A stretch of 26,351 nucleotides of DNA from Caldifarciminota bacterium (lineage in GTDB: Bacteria > Hydrothermota > Tepidihabitantia > Tepidihabitantales > Tepidihabitantaceae). The DNA is taken from the NCBI GenBank assembly GCA_016935295.1, contig JAFGRF010000025.1, forward strand, positions 1 to 26,351, in the 5' to 3' direction. Shown here one piece after another: positions 1-7,778 of this stretch. A program made the translations under genes and the position numbers. Each line of letters begins with the position of its first letter. Position 1 is the first letter of the stretch. Below the pieces are notes generated by a model, which searched no databases, was not told the DNA's origin, and saw nothing but the letters and a program-made list of their open reading frames with translations.

Positions 1-1406
1 ACAAGACCCCGGCCGGCAAGCTGATTTCCCGGGTCGAGAGCGACACCGAGGCCATGAAGATGCTGTTCACACGGACATCGGTCGTGCTCGCGCAGAGCGC
101 GTTGATGCTCGTGGGGATGGGTGTCATTATGGGCGTGACGAGCCTGCGGCTCTTCCTGCTGGTGCTGGTGCTGCTGCCGCCGTTTGTGGTCGCGTTCTGG
201 GTGTTCCAGAAGAAGGTTAGACCGGTCTACATTCAGGTGCGCCGGACGGTTGCCGAGACGAACAACCTCGTCAGCGAGGCACTCAAGGGTCTGCCGGTGA
301 TTCAGGTTTTCTGTCAGCAGCAGCGTTTTGCGCAGCGGATGGATGATCTGAACCGGCTGAAGTACCGGGGAGAACTGAAGGCAACGATTCTCTGGTACGC
401 GGTCTGGATGCTGGTTGACTTCGGCGAGGTGCTGGGCATGGGCCTGGTGCTCGGTATCGGCGGGGTGTGGGCGCTGCAGGGGCAGATCACCATCGGTACG
501 CTCTTCCTGTTCGTGTCCTACATCACGCGGCTGTTCGGGCCGTTGCGCGCCATATCCGACCAGATCAATGTCATGCAGCGGGCGTTCGCGTCGGCGGAGA
601 GGACGTTTCAGGTTCTCGACCAGGCGCCGGAACCGCCCGGCATTGCCGTGGCGGAGCCGTTTCGACTGAAGGAGGCGATTACCTGCGATGGCCTGAGCTT
701 TGCCTACGACGGCCAGAACCTGGTGCTGAAGGACGTCAGTCTCGTTGTGCGCAAGGGTGAGAAGGTGGCGCTGGTCGGCGAGACCGGTGGCGGCAAGACA
801 TCGATCGTGAATCTGCTGATGAAGTTCTACCTCGCCCAGTCGGGCCGGATCCGCTGCGACGCCGAGGAGATCGCGACGATGGACAAGCACCGGCTCCGGT
901 CCGCGGTCGGCTTCGTGCCGCAGGACGTGGTCATGTTCCCGGGTTCGGTGCTCGACAACCTGCGGCTGTTCGACGATACGATAACGCGCGAGCAGGTGAT
1001 CGCAGCGGCCCACCGGGCGCGGATCCACGATACCATATCGCGGTTCTCGCAGGGGTACGACACGGTGCTGACCGAGGGCGGCGTCAACTTCTCGCTGGGC
1101 GAGCGGCAGCTCCTAGCATTCACCCGGGCCCTCGTGCGCGACCCCGAGATCCTGATACTCGACGAGGCTACGTCATCGGTGGACCCCCACACCGAACACC
1201 TGATTCAGGAGGGGTTGGAGGAGCTTCTGAAGGGCCGGACCGCGATCATCGTCGCTCACCGGCTCGCGACGATCCGCATGGTCGACCGGGTCCTGGTTAT
1301 CCATAAGGGCCGCATCGCCGAGGAGGGGAGCCACCACGAGTTGCTGGCGAAGGACGGCATCTACTCGCGGCTCTATCGGCTGCAGTACGTCGGGGATGCG
1401 GCATGA
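1..1406 (+). CDS. ABC exporter half-transporter, 5'-truncated (TMD-NBD)
   Basis: The reading frame is open from base 3, before the first ATG at 54, and reads like the intracellular loop of an exporter (TPAGKLISRVESDTEAM), so the gene starts outside the window. Helical membrane segments follow to about base 590, then a nucleotide-binding domain: Walker A GETGGGKT (about 778-801), Q-loop VPQD, a deviating signature SLGERQ (about 1092-1109) in place of LSGGQ, Walker B ILILDEATS with the catalytic Glu present, and H-loop AHRL. This is the type I exporter (MsbA/MdlB/TM288-like) family; the substrate cannot be read. The stop overlaps the start of the next ABC gene in an ATGA, so the two are probably co-translated partners. 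Together with that partner the degenerate signature predicts an asymmetric heterodimer. Confidence 0.93.
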   Translation, partial: KTPAGKLISRVESDTEAMKMLFTRTSVVLAQSALMLVGMGVIMGVTSLRLFLLVLVLLPPFVVAFWVFQKKVRPVYIQVRRTVAETNNLVSEALKGLPVIQVFCQQQRFAQRMDDLNRLKYRGELKATILWYAVWMLVDFGEVLGMGLVLGIGGVWALQGQITIGTLFLFVSYITRLFGPLRAISDQINVMQRAFASAERTFQVLDQAPEPPGIAVAEPFRLKEAITCDGLSFAYDGQNLVLKDVSLVVRKGEKVALVGETGGGKTSIVNLLMKFYLAQSGRIRCDAEEIATMDKHRLRSAVGFVPQDVVMFPGSVLDNLRLFDDTITREQVIAAAHRARIHDTISRFSQGYDTVLTEGGVNFSLGERQLLAFTRALVRDPEILILDEATSSVDPHTEHLIQEGLEELLKGRTAIIVAHRLATIRMVDRVLVIHKGRIAEEGSHHELLAKDGIYSRLYRLQYVGDAA

Positions 1407-3181
1407 CGGCCGAAGTCAGAAGGCAGAAGGCAGAAGGCAGAACGCAGAAGGGCGGCAGTCTGCGGATTGTCTTCGAATTCTGGCGCCGGCGGCCGGGCTG
1501 GGCAATCGGGCTGTTCGCCGGCACCGTCGTCGTCACCGCAGTCTCTATAGTCTTCCCCTACATCCTGCGGATAATCGTCGATGGCATCGAACGCGGAGTA
1601 ACGCAACCGGAACTCGTCCGGCTGGTGCTGCTACTCGTCGGGTTCGGATTCCTGCGCGTGGTCGGCGAGGTCCTGCTGCCTTTCTCACGCGCCCGCATCA
1701 ACGAGCTGTACCAGTGGAAGGTGCGAAGTGATGTCTTCCGGCGGGCACTGGACATGGGGCACACGTTCAGCGCCGAGTACCCGACTGGTGACGTCATGGA
1801 GCGGCTCGACCACGACATGGGCGAGCTCTCCTGGTTTGCCTGCTCCGGGCTGTTCCGGTTCGCGGCGGCCGGGCTCACCGTTGTCTTCGCATTGGTTGTC
1901 ATGGTGCGGATGAATCCCCTGCTGACGTTGGTCACCGTGCTGCCCCTCGGGCTGGCCGTGCTCGTGTGGCTGAAGCTCGGGCCGCGGGTCTATTCGTGGT
2001 TCATGAGGTGGCGCCAGAAGATATCCGAGATCAACAACCAGCTCGAGGCTGCGTTCACCGGTATCCGGCTCGCCAAGTCCTACAGCATGGAGGAGAGGCT
2101 GGGGCAGAAGTTCCGCAGCACGCTCGATGGACGCGTCGGGGTCGCCATGGGTGAGGCCCGCACCGAGGCGAAGATCGACATCATATACATGGCGATTGCC
2201 GGGGTCGCCACGCTGCTGGTGCTCTGGATCGGCGGCGTGCAGGTCGTACACAAGAGCCTGACGCTGGGCGCTTTCGTTGCGTTCAATGCCTACATCCTGA
2301 TGCTCGTGGGGCCGATGTTCGACATCGGCAACCTGTTTGTGTCGGGGCGGCGGGCACAGGGGGCAGCGGAACGGATTGACTCGCTGAGGCAGCACCCGCC
2401 CGAGGTCGCGTCACCGGCGGACGCCGCGCGGCCGGCCGCGGGAGAGCTGCGGCTGAACCACGCCTCCTTTGCCTACGGGACCAGGACCGTGCTTGAGGAT
2501 GCCGAGATGGTGTTCGCACCCGGTCAGAAGGTCGGCATCGCCGGAACGGTCGGCTCGGGCAAGAGCACCGTTTTCCGGCTGCTGTTCCGGATGGCCGACC
2601 CGAGCCAAGGCAGCGTGACGCTGTCAGGGCAGGACATCCGCCAGCTTGACCTCGATGCCTACCGGAGGCTGTTCGGGTATGCGCCGCAGGAGGCAACGTT
2701 GTTTTCGGATACGGTCAGGGGCAACATCGTCTTTGGCCGCGAGAACGTGGGCGACGCGGAGTTGCAGGCGGCGGTCGCCGGGGCCGAATTCTCAGCCGAC
2801 GTGGCCGGATTCCCCAAGGGCCTTGACGAGGTCCTGGGTGAGCGGGGGACGCGGCTCTCCGGCGGTCAGAAGGAAAGGGTGGCCATTGCCCGGGCGCTCG
2901 TCAACCGGCCGCCCGTGATGGTCTTCGATGACGCCACCTCCGCACTCGATGCCGAAACCGAGAAGGAACTGGTGAACCGGATGATGAACCAGCTACCCGG
3001 CATTACCGTTATTATTGTTTCACACCGGTTGTCGGTGTTGAGCGTCTGCGACTGGGTCTATGTGCTGGACGCGGGCAAGGTCAGGGAGCAGGGCACGCAC
3101 GCGGATCTGCTGGCGAGGCAGGGCCTGTACTGGAAGTTGTACCAGCGGCAGCTGGTCAGCGAGGAACTGGAGAGGCTGTGA
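1403..3181 (+). CDS. ABC exporter half-transporter (TMD-NBD), partner of the upstream gene
   Basis: 592 residues: six-helix exporter domain (about 33-330) then a nucleotide-binding domain. Walker A is GTVGSGKS (381-388), Q-loop APQE, canonical signature LSGGQ (485-489), and Walker B VFDDATSALD in which Asp510 stands where the catalytic Glu is expected; the H-loop is SHRL. This is the mirror image of the upstream protein, which has Glu but a degenerate signature. In heterodimeric exporters such as TM287/288 and BmrCD, one composite site carries exactly this Asp plus an altered signature. The ATG overlaps the upstream stop by 4 bases. Codons 4-18 are encoded by a heptanucleotide repeat, giving a basic leader (VRRQKAEGRTQK) unlike other exporters. 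Substrate unknown (lipid, peptide or drug possible). Confidence 0.93.
   Translation: MTAEVRRQKAEGRTQKGGSLRIVFEFWRRRPGWAIGLFAGTVVVTAVSIVFPYILRIIVDGIERGVTQPELVRLVLLLVGFGFLRVVGEVLLPFSRARINELYQWKVRSDVFRRALDMGHTFSAEYPTGDVMERLDHDMGELSWFACSGLFRFAAAGLTVVFALVVMVRMNPLLTLVTVLPLGLAVLVWLKLGPRVYSWFMRWRQKISEINNQLEAAFTGIRLAKSYSMEERLGQKFRSTLDGRVGVAMGEARTEAKIDIIYMAIAGVATLLVLWIGGVQVVHKSLTLGAFVAFNAYILMLVGPMFDIGNLFVSGRRAQGAAERIDSLRQHPPEVASPADAARPAAGELRLNHASFAYGTRTVLEDAEMVFAPGQKVGIAGTVGSGKSTVFRLLFRMADPSQGSVTLSGQDIRQLDLDAYRRLFGYAPQEATLFSDTVRGNIVFGRENVGDAELQAAVAGAEFSADVAGFPKGLDEVLGERGTRLSGGQKERVAIARALVNRPPVMVFDDATSALDAETEKELVNRMMNQLPGITVIIVSHRLSVLSVCDWVYVLDAGKVREQGTHADLLARQGLYWKLYQRQLVSEELERL
1411..1458 (+). repeat. 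Heptanucleotide repeat array (GGCAGAA type) in the 5' end of the ABC gene
   Basis: Tandem degenerate 7-mers of the form GKCAGAA, about six units in a row with constant 7-base phase. The array is translated as the N-terminal leader of the second ABC protein, between its ATG and the first recognisable exporter sequence (SLRIVFEFWRRRPGW). It has the same unit type as the arrays at 18411-18445 and 26167-26201. Confidence 0.85.
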
Positions 3182-3214
3182 AGAATAGGGCCCAAACAGC
3201 CAGTGGGACCTACG

Positions 3215-4474
3215 CTAGTAGTGTGAGTGGGCGAAGAACTCGCGGGTGAGGTCTTCGAGCAGCTTGGCACGCTTGTCGTAGAGACGACGCAACTTGCGGC
3301 GAGGATGGGTGGCAAGCGCGTAGTGGACGAGCATCGGTAGCGCGATCGTCACGTCGGTGTAGCAGACCAGGGCGTCCGGCAGGCTGTCCGGGTCGACCTT
3401 GCCCCACGACACGGCCTCGTGCGGGGTGGCGCCGGACAGCCCCCCCGTGTCGGGACGCGCGTCGGTGATCTGGAAGAAGTAGTCCTGGCCCAGCTCCTTG
3501 ATCATCAACACTTCTTGTATCTGCGGTTCGGTCTGAAGGGTGAAGTTCTTGGGGCTGCCGCCGCCGATGAGCAGGACCGCCGATTTTCCGCCTGACCTCT
3601 TGGCGTGGAGTACGTACGACGTGGTCTCGTTCACGTCGATTGACGGGTTGATACGCAGCTTTAGGCCCTTGAGTTCGAGACCGGCGATTATCATCCCGAT
3701 GGTCGAATCGCCGGGCGAACTAGTGTGGATGGGAACACCGGCCCGATAGGCCGCGGCCAGAACCGAAACGTCTCTGTTGCTGGTCTCTTCTTCCCACTGG
3801 GCCGCATAGCGGCCGAGAAGGTGGTAGAACTCGGCCGTGCCCATCTCGCGCTGGAACTCCGGCTGCACGATCATCGAGCGCAAGATCCGATCGGTCGCCA
3901 TCAGGCAATCGGTGTAACCGAGGAACACGTCATAGATGCGGACCACGTCGTTGCGGCGGAGGTCGGTGTCATCGACGAAGTGCGAGCCGACGTGAAGCGG
4001 CATGTTGAACGCGAAGTGCAGGTCGTGGTACATGTTTGCCCCGGTAGCGACAATCCAGTCCACGAATCCGGCCTTGATGAGAGGGACAATGGCCGAGCAG
4101 CCAAGGCCGGCAGGCGTGAGGGCGCCAGCGAGACTCATGCCGACCACCGTGTCCCGGGAGAGCATCTTGTCCGTGAACAACTCACAGCCCTGGCGCAGCC
4201 GCGCCGCGTTGTAGGCGAGGAAAGCGCTGTCCATGAGAGCGGTTAGCTTCTCCTTGCCGGTGATGCCGGAGGGCATGATGCGTTTGCCGCCCATGTACTT
4301 CGCCTTGTGCGGGCATTCCCGTGTGCGCAGCCAGTCCGGTACCTCGGACAGGTCTCTGCGTGCCCGAGGCGTGAGCGGCGACTCCGGAGCGCCCGTCAGC
4401 TTCTCTCGGTGTTGGCTTCGACCGATTGGTTTCGGTCTGCGTCCCTTGTTCGTTGTTTCGCTTCTTCTGCTCAA
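3215..4474 (-). CDS. Deoxyhypusine synthase-like protein (possible homospermidine synthase)
   Basis: 419 residues of the deoxyhypusine synthase family, an NAD-dependent enzyme that moves a 4-aminobutyl group from spermidine to a lysine (eIF5A) or, in some bacterial and plant homologues, to another amine to give homospermidine. Visible family marks are the central NAD-domain stretches (SIDVNETTSYVLHAKRSGG, LLIGGGSPKNF) and, near the C-terminus, HEAVSWGKV, whose Lys359 matches the lysine that forms the enzyme-substrate imine. The start is TTG at 4474 because GGAGGA lies five bases upstream of it. That choice gives a basic, poorly conserved extension of about 60 residues before the conserved core. 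It is 10 bases downstream of the decarboxylase gene, so the pair reads as one operon. Bacteria lack eIF5A, so I favour a polyamine product; the substrate is not proven by the sequence. Confidence 0.88.
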   Translation of the reverse strand: MSRRSETTNKGRRPKPIGRSQHREKLTGAPESPLTPRARRDLSEVPDWLRTRECPHKAKYMGGKRIMPSGITGKEKLTALMDSAFLAYNAARLRQGCELFTDKMLSRDTVVGMSLAGALTPAGLGCSAIVPLIKAGFVDWIVATGANMYHDLHFAFNMPLHVGSHFVDDTDLRRNDVVRIYDVFLGYTDCLMATDRILRSMIVQPEFQREMGTAEFYHLLGRYAAQWEEETSNRDVSVLAAAYRAGVPIHTSSPGDSTIGMIIAGLELKGLKLRINPSIDVNETTSYVLHAKRSGGKSAVLLIGGGSPKNFTLQTEPQIQEVLMIKELGQDYFFQITDARPDTGGLSGATPHEAVSWGKVDPDSLPDALVCYTDVTIALPMLVHYALATHPRRKLRRLYDKRAKLLEDLTREFFAHSHY

Positions 4475-4484
4475 GATTTCCTCC

Positions 4485-5633
4485 TCAGGGGACTAGGACC
4501 GGCTTGGCCGGCGGGATGCCATTGAAGGTCGTCGCGCTGGCAAGCGAATACGCGCCGATGTTGCGGGCGTAGACTAGGTCGCCGAAATCGAGCTCAGGCA
4601 GTTCTTCGGCTCCAGAGATAATGTCGAGTGAATCACATGTTGGGCCGGCCAGCGTCGTGAGCTGTGTTGGTCCCTTCCTGAGGACGTCAAACTGGTACTT
4701 GCAGTGGTCGAAAATGATGCCGGAAAGAGCGCCGTAGACGCCATCATCGAGGAAGTACCAGTGTTTGTTGTTGCGGATTGACTTGCCGACGACGCTGGTC
4801 AGGAGCATGCAAGCAGGGCCGACCAGAGCCCGGCCCGGCTCGGCTATGATCCTGACACCGCGGTCAAACAGCCGATCCAACTCCATATTCATGGCCGGGG
4901 CCATGCTGGCAAACCAGTCTTCGTCGGTATCGAAGTGCCGGATCGGAAACCCGCCACCAATGTCGATCATCTGCAGCGGGAGCTGCTTGAGCAAGGCGTC
5001 GTTCACAATGATCTTGCAGAGTTCGAACGCCTCAAGATAGTTGTCCCCGTGTGTGCACTGCGAGCCTACGTGGAAGCTTACGCCGACCGGCTTGAGGCCG
5101 AGCCTTGCTGCTTTGAGCAGCAGAGGGACCGCGTCCGAAGGGTCGGCTCCGAACTTCAGCGAGAGCTCAACGATCGAGCCTACGTTCGGCACCTTGATGC
5201 GAACCATGACGGATGCACCCGGAGCGTGGCGGGCGATCTTGGATAGCTCGTATTCCGAATCGAACGTCATCAGGTTCACCTTGCGTTGACGGGCGAACCC
5301 GATCGACTCACTGCGCTTCATGGTGTTGGCGTAGACAAGACGTTCCGGCGTCGCGCCAGCAGCCAGGACCCAGTCGATTTCCTGCGGCGAGGCGACGTCA
5401 AAGCCGAGCCCGGCCTGGACCAGTACCTTCAGCACGTGCGGATTGGGGTTGGCCTTGACCGCGTAGAAGGGTTCCACGCGCGGCAGGAGTCTGCGGAACC
5501 GCGCGACCTGTTCGAGCAGGAGCGTCTTGCTGACGACGAAGAGCGGTGTCCCGTGTTTCTTGGCCAACTTCGGGAATATCTTACGCAGCTGGCGCAGGTA
5601 GACCGCCGTGCTCATCTTCGACTGCTTCTTCAT
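4485..5633 (-). CDS. Ornithine decarboxylase-like PLP enzyme (group IV, alanine racemase fold)
   Basis: Group IV pyridoxal-phosphate decarboxylase (ODC/DapDC/LysA family), predicted to make putrescine from ornithine. Counting from this ATG, the PLP lysine is in FYAVKANP (Lys60), followed by SFHVGSQ, the glycine-rich phosphate loop DIGGGFP, AEPGR, and GPTCDSLD (Cys333), the across-the-dimer-interface cysteine motif of ornithine decarboxylases; LDDGVYGAL also fits ODC rather than LysA. In-frame ATGs lie at 5672, 5633 and 5615, none with a clear ribosome-binding site. I prefer 5633 because a TTGACA/TTGAAT promoter candidate covers 5671-5699 and the extra residues look unrelated to the family. 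A 10-base gap to the deoxyhypusine-synthase-like gene supports a two-step polyamine pathway. Lysine decarboxylation or mixed specificity is possible. Confidence 0.88.
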   Translation of the reverse strand: MKKQSKMSTAVYLRQLRKIFPKLAKKHGTPLFVVSKTLLLEQVARFRRLLPRVEPFYAVKANPNPHVLKVLVQAGLGFDVASPQEIDWVLAAGATPERLVYANTMKRSESIGFARQRKVNLMTFDSEYELSKIARHAPGASVMVRIKVPNVGSIVELSLKFGADPSDAVPLLLKAARLGLKPVGVSFHVGSQCTHGDNYLEAFELCKIIVNDALLKQLPLQMIDIGGGFPIRHFDTDEDWFASMAPAMNMELDRLFDRGVRIIAEPGRALVGPACMLLTSVVGKSIRNNKHWYFLDDGVYGALSGIIFDHCKYQFDVLRKGPTQLTTLAGPTCDSLDIISGAEELPELDFGDLVYARNIGAYSLASATTFNGIPPAKPVLVP

Positions 5634-5670
5634 GCGATCGGAGCGACAGGTCTGCCTGTGTGCATTTCCC

Positions 5671-5699
5671 ATTCAAACACGAATCAGGCGGCATGTCAA
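5671..5699 (-). promoter_or_regulatory. Candidate sigma70-type promoter for the polyamine operon
   Basis: On the minus strand TTGACA (5699-5694) is followed after exactly 17 bases by TTGAAT (5676-5671). The -35 is a perfect consensus; the -10 matches four of six. Transcription would begin near 5664, which would leave the ATG at 5672 outside the message and favour the one at 5633. Confidence 0.45.
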
Positions 5700-5722
5700 G
5701 CGATTCCGGTGCGGGTTCAGCA

Positions 5723-5744
5723 CTCGCCCCGACAGGTGGGCGAG
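5723..5744. other. Inverted repeat in the divergent intergenic region
   Basis: CTCGCCC and GGGCGAG form a perfect 7-bp stem around an 8-base loop. No T-tract follows on either strand, so it does not look like a terminator. It lies just upstream of the candidate decarboxylase promoter and could be an operator or incidental. Confidence 0.3.
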
Positions 5745-5866
5745 ACGCATGACTTCGTCGAATTCGCCAGCAAACCTTCCTCAACATGAGACTGGAACGA
5801 AGTCAAGTGCCGAGTCAGTGAGGTGATGGCCGGATCCCAGCGTTCACTTCCACCCTTGAATTGGTA

Positions 5867-5925
5867 GGCGAGCTCGCCGTATATCCCCACCTATGTAAAC
5901 GTATTTCTGTCAGATATTTATGACA
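5867..5925. promoter_or_regulatory. Palindromes in the AT-rich segment upstream of the mraZ promoter
   Basis: Two dyads lie 20-80 bases upstream of the mraZ -35: a perfect 12-bp palindrome GGCGAGCTCGCC (5867-5878), and TGTCA ... TGACA (5908-5912 and 5921-5925) with an AT-only or nearly AT-only spacer. The segment from about 5880 to 5925 is conspicuously AT-rich for this window. Possible regulator sites; no factor can be assigned. Confidence 0.25.
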
Positions 5926-5947
5926 CTGGAAGCCGCGAATGCATTGC

Positions 5948-5976
5948 TTGACGTGGGTGCCGAGTGATTATAGAAT
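5948..5976 (+). promoter_or_regulatory. Sigma70-type promoter of the dcw operon (PmraZ)
   Basis: TTGACG (5948-5953), 17-base spacer, TAGAAT (5971-5976). Transcription would start near 5983, giving a leader of about 23 bases before the mraZ ATG at 6006, with a GGTGA ribosome-binding site at 5998-6002. It stands in the most AT-rich stretch near the operon and is the only good promoter I see before the dcw genes. Confidence 0.7.
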
Positions 5977-6005
5977 CAAGCCGCATTACAGTTAAGTGGT
6001 GAAAT

Positions 6006-6542
6006 ATGTTGGAAGATAGCTACGATTTCCTCTTCGTTGGTGACCACACTCACGCTGTGGACACCAAGAACCGAGTGGCTATTCCCTCCAGTTTTCGGCG
6101 TAGCTTCCCCACCGGTACCGACGACAAGGTGGTGCTCCTGCGCGGGGCGAACGGGTGTATCGAAGCACACGTTCGGCCTGAGTGGCGGGTCCACGTCACG
6201 CGGCTGAGGAACTTGGATCTCTACAATGAACAGGACATGGTGCTGCGGAGGTTGTGGCTGCCGGGCGCTTCGGAGATAGAGCTTGATGCCCAGGGCCGCG
6301 TGCTGCTGCCGAAGAGACTCATGGAAGTCGCAGGCATCGGCGCCGAGGCCCGGTTTGTCGGTCTTGGTCCGTTCTTCGAGATCTGGGACCCCACACGGTT
6401 CGACGACTACGTGGCCCAGAACAGCCGGTTGTACGACGAACTGATCAAGAGGCTGGATGGCAGGCGAGCAGCCGAGGAGAGGGTCGCCTCATCGGGCGGA
6501 CAGGTTCAGCGCGATGTACCATCAGCCGGTAATGCCCCGTGA
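6006..6542 (+). CDS. mraZ: MraZ, transcriptional regulator of the dcw cluster
   Basis: 178 residues with the two tandem SpoVT/AbrB-type half-domains of MraZ. The first carries HAVDTKNRVAIPSSFR (about 15-30) and the second EIELDAQGRVLLPKRL (about 91-106), each with the R-[VI]-x-[IL]-P core that builds the DNA-binding beta-barrel. MraZ proteins form ring oligomers and bind repeats in their own promoter to control the cell division operon. The protein is longer than the usual 140-150 residues because of a charged C-terminal tail (after about residue 145) that overlaps the start of rsmH by 29 bases. It is the first gene after the promoter at 5948-5976, as in most dcw clusters. Classic tandem MraZ boxes are not obvious upstream. 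Confidence 0.95.
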   Translation: MLEDSYDFLFVGDHTHAVDTKNRVAIPSSFRRSFPTGTDDKVVLLRGANGCIEAHVRPEWRVHVTRLRNLDLYNEQDMVLRRLWLPGASEIELDAQGRVLLPKRLMEVAGIGAEARFVGLGPFFEIWDPTRFDDYVAQNSRLYDELIKRLDGRRAAEERVASSGGQVQRDVPSAGNAP

Positions 6543-7473
6543 GGTCCTCGAGTACCTTCGGCCGGTCAACGGGATCATTGTTGATGCCTGTCTTGGCGGA
6601 GGCGGGCACGCGCGGTCGATCATCGAGGCCCTCGTCGCGAGCGACGAGGGACGTAGAAACCGAGACTCGCCGGCCGGCCGCGAACGGCCGCCAGCGCATG
6701 ACGGTGGCGGTCAGGGCCGGGGTCGCCGTTCCTTCGGCCTGCTAGGCATCGACCGCGACCCCGAGGCGGTGGCCTCGGCACAAAGGCAGCTTGGTGACTT
6801 CGATTATGTTGAGATCGTTCATGCAAACTACACCGATTTGCCCGCGCTGGTGCGCGAGCTGGGTTTTGCACCGGTGACCGGAGTCCTGTTCGACTTCGGT
6901 GCGAGCCTTCACCAGCTCTTGTCCGGTCCCCGGGGATTCGCGATCGACGCCGATGGGCCCATCGACATGAGATTCGACCAGACCGCGGACGTGCCGTCCG
7001 CCCGGGACTTGATACGGCGGTCATCGGAGCGTACACTGCGTGACTGGTTTCGGACGTACGGCGAGGAGCCGATGAGCGGCAGGGTGGCGCGCGTCATCTA
7101 CGAGCGGCGGCGGGAGATGGAAACGACCGGGGACCTCGTTCGTGCGGTCAGGGATGCCGTCCCGGCGCGGTTCGCACGCAAGGCGCTGGCACGAGTGTTT
7201 CAGGCCCTGAGGATCGTCACCAACCACGAGATTGAGAACATCCGTCGAGGCCTGGCCGGTGCATTGGAGGTGCTCGTCCCGACCGGCAGGCTGGTCGCGC
7301 TTTCCTACCACTCGCTGGAGGACAAGGAAGTGAAGCAGCTTCTGCGAGCCGGACGGACAGTCGGGAAGCTGCGTGTTCTGACGCCCAAGCCGATTCTGCC
7401 GGGCGCAGTAGAGGTAGCGCGGAATTTCCGAGCTCGGTCGGCCCGGCTGCGGGCCGCGGAGGTGATTTCTTGA
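6514..7473 (+). CDS. rsmH: 16S rRNA (cytosine-1402-N4)-methyltransferase RsmH (MraW)
   Basis: SAM-dependent methylase of C1402 in 16S rRNA, normally second in dcw clusters. I use the ATG at 6514 because the protein then begins MYHQPVMPREVLEYL, the standard family N-terminus; a further ATG at 6457 only adds a non-conserved leader. Motif I is DACLGGGGHA, motif II GIDRDPEAV; GVLFDFGASLHQL, the GFAIDADGPIDMRFD block, FQALRIVTNHE and LVALSYHSLEDKEVK all match the family. Between motifs I and II lies an insertion of about 30 residues (42-73 of 319), rich in Arg, Gly and Asp, which RsmH usually lacks; it is encoded by a palindromic element (6629-6690). The 3' end overlaps ftsL by 4 bases. Confidence 0.93.
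   Translation: MYHQPVMPREVLEYLRPVNGIIVDACLGGGGHARSIIEALVASDEGRRNRDSPAGRERPPAHDGGGQGRGRRSFGLLGIDRDPEAVASAQRQLGDFDYVEIVHANYTDLPALVRELGFAPVTGVLFDFGASLHQLLSGPRGFAIDADGPIDMRFDQTADVPSARDLIRRSSERTLRDWFRTYGEEPMSGRVARVIYERRREMETTGDLVRAVRDAVPARFARKALARVFQALRIVTNHEIENIRRGLAGALEVLVPTGRLVALSYHSLEDKEVKQLLRAGRTVGKLRVLTPKPILPGAVEVARNFRARSARLRAAEVIS
6629..6690 (+). repeat. Palindromic element inserted in rsmH (hairpin - CGTAGAAAC - hairpin)
   Basis: A perfect 10-bp inverted repeat (6629-6638 with 6641-6650, 2-base centre), then CGTAGAAAC (6652-6660), then CGGCCG CGAA CGGCCG (6675-6690). It coincides with an in-frame insertion in the methyltransferase. A related arrangement occurs inverted at 21110-21161 after ftsZ, sharing the 9-mer and the flanking hairpins, so this may be a REP/MITE-like dispersed element. 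Confidence 0.5.
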
Positions 7474-7778
7474 CGGCGGCGAGGCGAATCATATTGGTCT
7501 TCGTAATCTGTGCCCTGGCAGTCGCCTACCTCTACCAGCACAGCTGCAGCGTGAAACTGACCCGTACACTTTCCCGACTGGAGACGCAGCGGCAACTGCT
7601 CGCTGAGCAGTTGGAGGGAGTTGACGCAGAGATTGTCCGGCTCTCTACGTTCGCGCGAATGGAGTCGCTCTGGGTCGCTGAGGGACGGCCGGCGGCCCAC
7701 ACCGACCACTTGGTGATGTCGGAGGGGCAAATGGTGGCAATGACGAAGTACCCGGGCGCGGATGCGGCAGCCCATTAG
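7470..7778 (+). CDS. ftsL: FtsL-like small bitopic division protein
   Basis: 102 residues: short cytoplasmic N-terminus, one membrane helix (about 6-22, RIILVFVICALAVAYLY), then a coiled-coil-like stretch (about 30-58: LTRTLSRLETQRQLLAEQL) and a short periplasmic tail. Sequence identity to FtsL is never strong; the call rests on size, topology and position between rsmH and ftsI, where FtsL, which bridges the FtsQB and FtsWI complexes, is encoded. The start is TTG at 7470, fixed by a strong GGAGGTGAT at 7458-7466; this TTG overlaps the rsmH stop as TTGA. The 3' end overlaps ftsI by 17 bases. No ftsQ is found in this operon, so its partner must be elsewhere. Confidence 0.8.
   Translation: MTAARRIILVFVICALAVAYLYQHSCSVKLTRTLSRLETQRQLLAEQLEGVDAEIVRLSTFARMESLWVAEGRPAAHTDHLVMSEGQMVAMTKYPGADAAAH

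Noticed and set aside
3182..3214. Bidirectional terminator between the convergent ABC and deoxyhypusine-synthase-like genes
   Set aside because: The 33-base gap has only imperfect complementarity (GGGCCC region) and no T-tract on either strand.
5951..6005. Tandem MraZ boxes in the mraZ leader
   Set aside because: Single TGGGT and AAGTGG words occur, but no regular three- or four-fold tandem repeat of a known MraZ box could be seen.
6457..6513. Earlier ATG for rsmH at 6457
   Set aside because: The added residues are not conserved and the family N-terminus HQPVM begins two codons after the ATG at 6514.
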